Shown one piece after another: positions 33,824 through 38,818 of a stretch of DNA of 38,818 bases (within the stretch, counting starts at the first letter, position 1; every line of letters starts with the position of its first letter). Both the position numbers and the translations under genes were made by a program. The notes beneath the pieces were generated by a model, which saw only the letters and a list, made by a program, of their open reading frames with translations, made no database searches and was not told the DNA's origin. This stretch comes from a virus, in the IMG/VR virus record IMGVR_UViG_3300045999_012341, positions 1 to 38,818 of that record, one strand, 5' to 3'.

Positions 33824-34159
33824 GAAATAGCTGACTAAGACAGTTACGTAAAAAAGCGGGGTTAATACTATTGTACCGTATATGGTAGCTGCTCCTATGC
33901 TCAACCAAAAAGCTAAACACAAAGGACAGGTTAAAAGAGCTACTAAAAATCTGCAAATTGTGCTTTTAAATAAGGATTTGGACTTTATGTACAAATACTG
34001 AGGAAAAGTGAGGTTATTCGGGTCTTTATCGTAACCTAACAGCAGACTTTTAAGACCAAAAAGATTACAGTATTCAACAAAAGCGGCTGATTTAAACCAT
34101 ACAATCATTATTGTTACTACTAAACACACTAAGTTTACAAAAAGTAGTAAATCCTCCAT
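33800..34159 (-). CDS. DUF1360-like membrane protein
   Basis: A 119-residue membrane protein with three or more hydrophobic helices (residues about 4-22, 67-83 and 88-117). It carries the CPLCLAFW motif (about 78-85), which fits the C-P-F-C-x-x-F/V-W signature of DUF1360 proteins found in many T4-like phages and Firmicutes. It has no known function; phage members are often placed near holins. The ATG at 34159 is used because an upstream in-frame start would begin inside the divergent gene. Its 3' end overlaps the RecB-like gene by 24 nt. Confidence 0.72.
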   Translation of the reverse strand: MEDLLLFVNLVCLVVTIMIVWFKSAAFVEYCNLFGLKSLLLGYDKDPNNLTFPQYLYIKSKSLFKSTICRFLVALLTCPLCLAFWLSIGAATIYGTIVLTPLFYVTVLVSYFLIERILG

Positions 34160-34180
34160 AAATATATATAATCTAATTAT

Positions 34181-34615
34181 ATGAAATTTGATAGTCTTTT
34201 TAAAACTGTTTTTATTACTGAACAAGATGATGTTGCTTTACCGGAAGATGATTTAGCACCTGTAGCAGACGAAACATCAGCACCAGCTCCGGAAAATGAT
34301 GGTATTCCAATGCCAGACAATTACGATGTTGATCCAGCCCCTATTGCTCAACCTGTTGGGGATGCCGGTTCTATTAAAAACTTTATTATGAAATTAGATG
34401 AATTTGCTGACACTTTAAATGGTGTAGATACCGGTTCATTACAGCAGATGGTAACTGACATGGATAGAGCAGGTTCATTATTTCAAGGCATTTCAAGAGA
34501 AACATCTTCGGATATTATTAAATTAGCTGAACAGTCAAGACAGCTATCCGAAATTCTCAAAGGTTTTATTATTAATTCCGCTAAGCGTCAAAGAGATATT
34601 GCTGCCGGCGCCTAA
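34181..34615 (+). CDS. Candidate head-internal protein with capsid-targeting-like N-terminus
   Basis: A 144-residue acidic protein. It begins MKFDSLFKTVFITE|QDD, close in form to T4 capsid-targeting peptides, with an I-x-E cut site at residue 14. The middle (about 20-70) is Pro/Ala/Asp-rich and probably flexible. The C-terminal half (about 65-140) is helical. Three other minus-strand or nearby proteins here have similar starts. CATAAATA lies 16 nt before the ATG. A head-internal or scaffold role is inferred from the N-terminus alone. Confidence 0.6.
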   Translation: MKFDSLFKTVFITEQDDVALPEDDLAPVADETSAPAPENDGIPMPDNYDVDPAPIAQPVGDAGSIKNFIMKLDEFADTLNGVDTGSLQQMVTDMDRAGSLFQGISRETSSDIIKLAEQSRQLSEILKGFIINSAKRQRDIAAGA

Positions 34616-34626
34616 TCCTATATAAT
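34599..34626 (+). promoter_or_regulatory. Sigma70-type promoter with leaderless spacing (primase)
   Basis: TTGCTG (34599-34604), 16-nt spacer, TATAAT (34621-34626), then exactly 6 nt to the GTG at 34633. CCTATA-TAA-TATAGG forms an inverted repeat over the -10. Confidence 0.7.
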
Positions 34627-34632
34627 ATAGGG

Positions 34633-35637
34633 GTGGAAGGACTACCTCAAGATTATGTCATACAGGCCCTATACTCCTACTGCAAGAGGCCTGTATACAA
34701 GAAGTATCAAAGAGTTTACAACGCAGAGTGCTGTGTATGTGGGGAAGGTGGCTCTGCTGGTCGTAAGCGTCGGCTTTTTTATTTTTCAGATGATCGGTAT
34801 TTCTATTGCTTTAATTGCAGTCGGTCTTGGTCTGAGCTTAGTTGGATTCATGAGATTACTAAAAAGTCTATTCCGGAAATCTTAAGAGAGACTAAAAATT
34901 TTGTTCCTACCTCTCAGGTTCAAAATAAAATCCAAAAACAAAACGAAACAGTTAAGCAGGTTGAGATACCTTCTATCCCTGATGACTCAATTGATATTTG
35001 TGATCCTTCTCAAGTAGGTTATTATAAGGATAATAAACTCATTAAAAGAGTAATTGAATACTGTCAGTCCCGGAGATTGTTTAGTGCTGTTAATAAACCG
35101 AAGTCTTTATATGTTTCCTTTAAGGATAAAGTACATAAAAACAGACTTATAATCCCTTTTTATGGTGAATCAGGTAAAATAGAATCTTATCAATCGAGAA
35201 CTCTAGACGGGGATACATATCCAAAATATCTAACGAAGTACGGTGAGAAGAGCCTTTATGGTGAGAACAATATAGATAACGATATCCCTTATATTTTTAT
35301 CTTTGAAGGCCCAATTGATGCTATGTTTGTTAAGAATGCTGTAGCTGTTGGCGGTTCTTCAATGACTGACAAGCAAGAATCATTTATTAAGAAGTGCGTC
35401 GATAAAGAAATTGTATACGTTTACGATAACGATAAAAACAATAAAGAGATGTCTAAGAAGATTAAGAATCTCATTAAACAAAATAAAAAGCTCTTTGTGT
35501 GGCCTAAAGAGCTTAAGAAATATAAAGATATAAATGAAATTTGCTGCAACCTCTGTTTAGACGAACTACCTTACAAGTTTATTATACAAAACTCCTACTC
35601 CGGAGTCGAGGCTTTAATGAAGCAAAAGGTTACTTAA
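34633..35637 (+). CDS. DNA primase, T4-type (zinc + TOPRIM)
   Basis: A 334-residue primase of the DnaG/T4 gp61 class. The N-terminal zinc ribbon uses C33/C34, C36, C59 and C62 (CCVCG...FYCFNC). The catalytic TOPRIM part includes IIPFYG (about 176), the EGPIDAMF motif with the conserved Glu (about 226-233) and YDND (about 265-268), which bind Mg2+. It synthesises RNA primers for lagging-strand replication and normally works with a replicative helicase. The start codon is GTG at the predicted transcription start with no Shine-Dalgarno sequence. Its 3' end overlaps the minus-strand gene at 35630 by 8 nt. Confidence 0.9.
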   Translation: MEGLPQDYVIQALYSYCKRPVYKKYQRVYNAECCVCGEGGSAGRKRRLFYFSDDRYFYCFNCSRSWSELSWIHEITKKSIPEILRETKNFVPTSQVQNKIQKQNETVKQVEIPSIPDDSIDICDPSQVGYYKDNKLIKRVIEYCQSRRLFSAVNKPKSLYVSFKDKVHKNRLIIPFYGESGKIESYQSRTLDGDTYPKYLTKYGEKSLYGENNIDNDIPYIFIFEGPIDAMFVKNAVAVGGSSMTDKQESFIKKCVDKEIVYVYDNDKNNKEMSKKIKNLIKQNKKLFVWPKELKKYKDINEICCNLCLDELPYKFIIQNSYSGVEALMKQKVT

Positions 35638-35869
35638 GATTACTTACACAGAAGTTAATAGCTTTTAAAAACTTATCTTTGTAATTACGTATCGGTTTTA
35701 CTTCTGTAGCAGTTTCTGCCTCTTCAATCATTTGCAGCCGCGAAAACTCTTCTTTAAGAGATTTTAAAAACTTTTCAGAAAACTGAATCTGTTTTGGATA
35801 ACGAACTCTTGTAACAACCTTCATAGTTGTTGGAAAAAAACTTTCACAAAGTTGATCGAATTTCGACAT
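35630..35869 (-). CDS. Small hypothetical protein with capsid-targeting-like start (79 aa)
   Basis: A 79-residue protein starting MSKFDQLCESFFPTTMKVV. It shares the F-x-x-L..S/T-F pattern of the other capsid-targeting-like N-termini but has no clear E at the cut position, so the match is weaker. The middle is basic (VRYPKQIQFSEKFLKSLKEEF). It lies one base downstream of the larger 369-residue gene and is translated with it. The function is unknown. Confidence 0.55.
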   Translation of the reverse strand: MSKFDQLCESFFPTTMKVVTRVRYPKQIQFSEKFLKSLKEEFSRLQMIEEAETATEVKPIRNYKDKFLKAINFCVSNLK

Positions 35870-35870
35870 T

Positions 35871-36980
35871 TTAAAATCTTTCTAAAGCTGAACCAATATC
35901 CTCTAGACCTTTCGTAAAATCGCTAAGCATTTTATTAGCTACCTGCCATTTAGATGGTACAGTTCCTTTTTTAATATTATTAAAAACATATAAAAAGGAT
36001 TGAAATATTTCTTGACCAGTATTTGTTAAACCTTGAAAATCATTTATTTTTTCTATTAAAGATTTTTGAGTTGTTGGATCAAGAATTAATTTTGAATTTC
36101 CTTGTATAAAGTTAATAAAGTCTTGCTGTAATACTTTATTACTAGCTGTTAGTTTACCGGCAGAGTTGTTTGCTGCAGCTATTAAAGCGTTTTCATCCGC
36201 TACTCCAACAGTTTGTATTAAAGTTTGTTTAATGTTTGAGTCAGCATTAATAAAATAATCGCGATAAAAAACTAATAATAGTTTAGCAATTTCAATAACA
36301 GATCCCATAACGGGGCCTTCTATATTAGATTGCTGAGTAAATTTCGTTTCAGCAGGATATTTTAAAATATTATCCACTAAACGCATGTCATACCCGCCAT
36401 ACTCTTTTAATAGCTGTGTTAAGCCGTTATATGGTGTTAAAGGTAAATATTTTTCTGCAGCAATAATTTGTGTTTTATCTTGCATTTGTTTAAGTCTTGG
36501 AAGAAACCAATTTCTATAGTTATTAGCATTTGTTTTATAATCATCTATTTTTGCTTGAAGATTATCGTAGAATTGTTGTTCACTATTTGTATTGTTATTA
36601 AAAGCTTTTAATATTGTTTGAGAAGAAATATTACTATTAGCAAAATAATCTACTATAGTATTAACATTAGAATTTTTAAGATTGTTTAAAAATTCATTCA
36701 CAAACACATCATTTAAGGTTGGTACTATTTTATTATCTAGTAGGGATTTAAAAATATATGCTAAAGTATCAATTAAAGGCCATAACGGTTTAACTGCTAA
36801 AAGTGTATCTACTTTTAAATAACTTTGACCTGATGATTTAAGTATTTTTAAAGCCCATTCTGCTGCATCTTTTAATGGTGTATTTTGTGAAGATGCTCCC
36901 TGTGGTACCTTACTAATAAGATCGTTTTGAAGAGATTCGGTTAGTAAAGATTCTACTAAGAGTTCAAAATTAATAGCCAT
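35871..36980 (-). CDS. Candidate head-internal virion protein
   Basis: A 369-residue helical protein rich in Asn, Leu and Lys. Its start MAINFELLVESLLTE|SLQND matches a T4-like capsid-targeting peptide with an L-x-E cut site at residue 15. There is no catalytic motif, membrane segment or cysteine-rich region. Large helical head-internal proteins with cleavable ends are packaged and injected with the DNA in T4-like phages, so that is the best hypothesis. ATTAAATA precedes the start by 13 nt. It heads an operon with the 79-residue gene. Confidence 0.6.
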   Translation of the reverse strand: MAINFELLVESLLTESLQNDLISKVPQGASSQNTPLKDAAEWALKILKSSGQSYLKVDTLLAVKPLWPLIDTLAYIFKSLLDNKIVPTLNDVFVNEFLNNLKNSNVNTIVDYFANSNISSQTILKAFNNNTNSEQQFYDNLQAKIDDYKTNANNYRNWFLPRLKQMQDKTQIIAAEKYLPLTPYNGLTQLLKEYGGYDMRLVDNILKYPAETKFTQQSNIEGPVMGSVIEIAKLLLVFYRDYFINADSNIKQTLIQTVGVADENALIAAANNSAGKLTASNKVLQQDFINFIQGNSKLILDPTTQKSLIEKINDFQGLTNTGQEIFQSFLYVFNNIKKGTVPSKWQVANKMLSDFTKGLEDIGSALERF

Positions 36981-37006
36981 AAATTTGTATTATTATTTAA
37001 TACAAA

Positions 37007-37639
37007 TTACATACCGGCTAGCAAAGAGCCGTCTTCTTCATCAAAGAATTTACCAGACGATTTAATATACAAAGGAACCTGTTCGATACGTAGATCTGGA
37101 GGACCTTCCAGAGTTATAACAGCTGGGCAATCTTCTTTAGGAAAGAATGTACCTTGTTGTTTTTCATATGTTCCGACTACAGCTCTAAAAAGATTATCAA
37201 TCTCTTGACGATAAACCGGATCAATTGCACGTCCTTTTTTAGGTACGATGTTAATTTCTTCTCTTAAAGGTACATAAAAAATGATATCAAAAACACGAAT
37301 TGCTTCAAAGGCGATACGTTTTGTATCCATAATAAACTCATCAGATACTTTACCTTTTTCGTTAAGCCAGAGCGAATAAACAATATTATCAATAACACAC
37401 CGATCAAATACTAAAAACTCATTACCTTCTGCAGAAGCTTTTTGTGTATCATCAATAATTGCATCAAGAATAGCGCGTTGGGATTCAGCAGTACCTTCTT
37501 CATTATTAGTAATTTTACCGGTCTTAATGAGCTTACGGTAAGTGGATTTGACCTCTTTATACATTGGCCAGCGTTTACAGAATTCTTTAATTAGTGTACT
37601 TTTCCCATTACACTGGGTACCCATGAATGCAATTTTCAT
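37007..37639 (-). CDS. P-loop NTPase/kinase, NadR-like (AAA_28)
   Basis: A 210-residue P-loop kinase. Walker A is GTQCNGKST (residues 7-15) and the DRCVIDN motif (about 83-89) resembles the DR..xD region of NadR-like and AAA_28 enzymes. The body is mixed alpha/beta with RQEIDNLF near residue 145. Similar phage proteins phosphorylate a nucleoside or cofactor precursor, but the substrate cannot be read. It lies 2 nt downstream of QueE on the same strand, so a role in base or nucleotide modification is likely. Confidence 0.75.
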   Translation of the reverse strand: MKIAFMGTQCNGKSTLIKEFCKRWPMYKEVKSTYRKLIKTGKITNNEEGTAESQRAILDAIIDDTQKASAEGNEFLVFDRCVIDNIVYSLWLNEKGKVSDEFIMDTKRIAFEAIRVFDIIFYVPLREEINIVPKKGRAIDPVYRQEIDNLFRAVVGTYEKQQGTFFPKEDCPAVITLEGPPDLRIEQVPLYIKSSGKFFDEEDGSLLAGM

Positions 37640-37641
37640 GA

Positions 37642-38400
37642 TTATACTTTAAGGGCTTTATTCCAGATTAGCAATTGTAGTCTTGGAGAAAAATTAACAT
37701 GCATAGCTTTTGCATACTCTGCTACTGCAGGCGCATTCTGTACATGCTCTTCTCTCGATCCACAACAAGGCATGAACCAAATTCGATGAAGCGGTACATT
37801 AATGCCTTCATCGTCATTAACATATTTCCGCCAGATCTCTTCAATATCTTTATCAGAGTTAATAACAAATTTAAAACCTGAACCATTTGTTACATGCCAT
37901 TGAAGTGCTTCTGGCTTATAGGTCTTCTCTTCTGGATCTCCATTTGAGATAAGTTTAGGAGATGTAGTAAAGGTAGCTCTGAATTCATTGCGCCATCTCT
38001 CAGAAGGAATCAAAGTAGCATTAGTTTCAAAATCAATACGTGATACAAAGTTATACCTCTCTTTAAAGGCTTCGATAAATTTAAGAAGCTGCTTTTCTTG
38101 AATGATGGGCTCACCACCTGTTAGTTTTAAAATTGCACCATTACGAAGATGTTCGATATAGTTATTATCTTCCATCATCTGAAATACTTCAGCAAATGTT
38201 TTTTTGTTCTTAACAGACCAAGATACAAACGAATCACAGCCATTAGGTGAATCTGGTGACGCAAATCCAATACAAGTTAAGTTACACATTGACATGCGCA
38301 TAAACACAGAAGGCTGACCGACAAATTCACCTTCACCCTCAACTGTGTAAAATACTAAGTCGTCTGACAAGAACAATGTTTCTTTATTAATATCAATCAT
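37642..38400 (-). CDS. queE: QueE-like 7-carboxy-7-deazaguanine synthase (radical SAM)
   Basis: A 252-residue radical SAM protein. It fits QueE, which turns carboxy-tetrahydropterin (CPH4) into 7-carboxy-7-deazaguanine, a precursor of queuosine and phage 7-deazaguanine DNA bases. YTVEGEGEFVGQPSVFMR (residues 18-35) is the family start. The iron-sulfur Cys are C39, C43 and C55, so the spacing is C-x3-C-x11-C with an insert before the third Cys. LTGGEP (93-98) is the SAM-binding GGEP motif and DFETNAT follows. GGAGG stands 7 nt before the ATG, a real Shine-Dalgarno site. It is next to QueD (38585-38818), the preceding step of the pathway. Confidence 0.88.
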   Translation of the reverse strand: MIDINKETLFLSDDLVFYTVEGEGEFVGQPSVFMRMSMCNLTCIGFASPDSPNGCDSFVSWSVKNKKTFAEVFQMMEDNNYIEHLRNGAILKLTGGEPIIQEKQLLKFIEAFKERYNFVSRIDFETNATLIPSERWRNEFRATFTTSPKLISNGDPEEKTYKPEALQWHVTNGSGFKFVINSDKDIEEIWRKYVNDDEGINVPLHRIWFMPCCGSREEHVQNAPAVAEYAKAMHVNFSPRLQLLIWNKALKV

Positions 38401-38403
38401 AAA

Positions 38404-38601
38404 TTATCCTCCAATTATAAATTTATAAAGCAGAGTGCAGATTACAAGAGCAACCCAACCCAGTGGATTTAAAAATAATAAAACAAACCCTGCAAAAATC
38501 AAGGACACTACTACAGTTAAAAATTCCCAAAAGCCGATTTTCTTATCTTTTGGTACAACTTTTTCAAAGCTAGCATTGATTATTTCAAGACCGTTTTTCA
38601 T
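38404..38601 (-). CDS. Small membrane protein between QueD and QueE (65 aa)
   Basis: A 65-residue protein with two hydrophobic helices near residues 25-42 (FLTVVVSLIFAGFVLLFL) and 45-62 (LGWVALVICTLLYKFIIG). The N-terminal 20 residues are charged (MKNGLEIINASFEKVVPKDKK). Its 5' end overlaps the 3' end of queD by 17 nt and its stop lies 3 nt before queE, so it is part of that operon. No known family. It might be a small membrane partner or an unrelated early phage protein. Confidence 0.6.
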   Translation of the reverse strand: MKNGLEIINASFEKVVPKDKKIGFWEFLTVVVSLIFAGFVLLFLNPLGWVALVICTLLYKFIIGG

Positions 38602-38818
38602 ATATAGCACTATTAAGTTCGTGTTCCCAAACTTCTACTTTCTCAACCCAGCAACGACCGACTGACATCTCCCGAATCATAGGATCAACAGCCTTAAAGC
38701 ACCATTCAGCGGTCTTTTCAATTCCTACCCCATCCATAACTTTAAGAACACATCCCCCTTTAGCATCGAGTTGTTTAAATTCCTCAAGTAACGGATCATC
38801 TTTAGCAATACAGAGCTC
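38585..38818 (-). CDS. queD: QueD-like 6-carboxytetrahydropterin synthase, C-terminal part
   Basis: The last 77 residues of a protein that runs off the right edge (minus strand). The frame is open from 38818 to the TGA at 38585. Its end matches QueD/PTPS family proteins: a DGVGIEKTAEWCFKAVDPMI helix block and VEKVEVWEHELNSAIYE, where the V.VWE motif holds the catalytic Glu of the C-terminal strand. QueD makes CPH4 from dihydroneopterin triphosphate, the step before QueE, which lies 185 nt downstream. Only part of the gene is visible, so the zinc site and the start cannot be checked. Confidence 0.78.
   Translation of the reverse strand, partial: ELCIAKDDPLLEEFKQLDAKGGCVLKVMDGVGIEKTAEWCFKAVDPMIREMSVGRCWVEKVEVWEHELNSAIYEKRS

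Noticed and set aside
34155-34180. Sharp assignment of the divergent AT-rich spacer as a late promoter for either gene
   Set aside because: CATAAATA is present, but it is 16 nt from the plus-strand start and overlaps the minus-strand start, so the direction is unclear.
1-38818. CRISPR arrays, insertion sequences or prophage attachment sites
   Set aside because: No regularly spaced repeats, transposase genes or integrase genes were found. The only tandem repeat is the coding one at 29119.

Overview
The window reads as part of the genome of a large tailed bacteriophage (Caudoviricetes) with T4-like features: tail-fibre, tail-collar and tail-assembly genes, a T4-type primase, a BCS1-like AAA ATPase, a T4-like late-promoter motif (TAAATA 5-7 nt before starts), 23 recognisable tRNA genes, free-standing endonuclease genes and many small phage-type genes packed on both strands. 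The bS21-like and Hc1-like proteins, the Sec and lipoprotein signals, and the bilin reductase point to a Gram-negative aquatic host. The host phylum cannot be fixed from the sequence; a verrucomicrobial or Bacteroidetes-type host is only a guess.

Layout. 1-2300: small early-type genes (an AT-hook protein with a strong Shine-Dalgarno) and a pair of tandem paralogues on the minus strand. 2364-5424: an HNH endonuclease, then a tRNA block (15 tRNAs) interrupted by unexplained structured non-coding segments and a DUF5661 gene, closed by an SNase-like nuclease. 5436-11296: one tight operon from a single promoter: a ferredoxin-dependent bilin reductase, a DXD glycosyltransferase, a GH130-like beta-propeller, a 931-residue methyltransferase/GT25-like/GT17-like/TPR fusion, a membrane-anchored papain-like protein, a SemiSWEET sugar transporter and tRNA-Val. 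11312-16438: a HAD phosphatase, a DUF932 protein and a secreted GH13 alpha-amylase. 16536-23339: a tail-fibre or adhesin module (PKD plus LamG-like protein and partners). 23400-25754: small metabolic and host-takeover genes (papain-like, PRTase, Nudix, ribosomal protein bS21, histone H1-like Hc1, a small lipoprotein, a candidate small RNA). 25832-28330: a second tRNA block invaded by two related PD-(D/E)XK endonuclease genes whose ends lie inside tRNA genes. 28363-30417: tail-fibre tip, tail assembly chaperone and tail collar on the minus strand. 30504-38818: AAA ATPase, RecB-like nuclease, primase, candidate head-targeted proteins, a P-loop kinase, and QueE plus the end of QueD (7-deazaguanine synthesis).

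Three themes stand out. First, expression: five genes have a sigma70-type -10 hexamer exactly 6 nt before the start codon, and at least nine carry a T4-like late motif 5-7 nt before it, so many transcripts should be leaderless. The same window encodes its own bS21 and a Met-tRNA with initiator-like D-stem and acceptor features. Second, tRNA structure: a D-armless Arg(UCU), long variable arms on Ile(UAU) and Gln(UUG), and a shared A54/U58 T-loop swap in Trp, Gly and Tyr tRNAs. Third, auxiliary metabolism: the bilin reductase-glycan-sugar operon and the secreted amylase.
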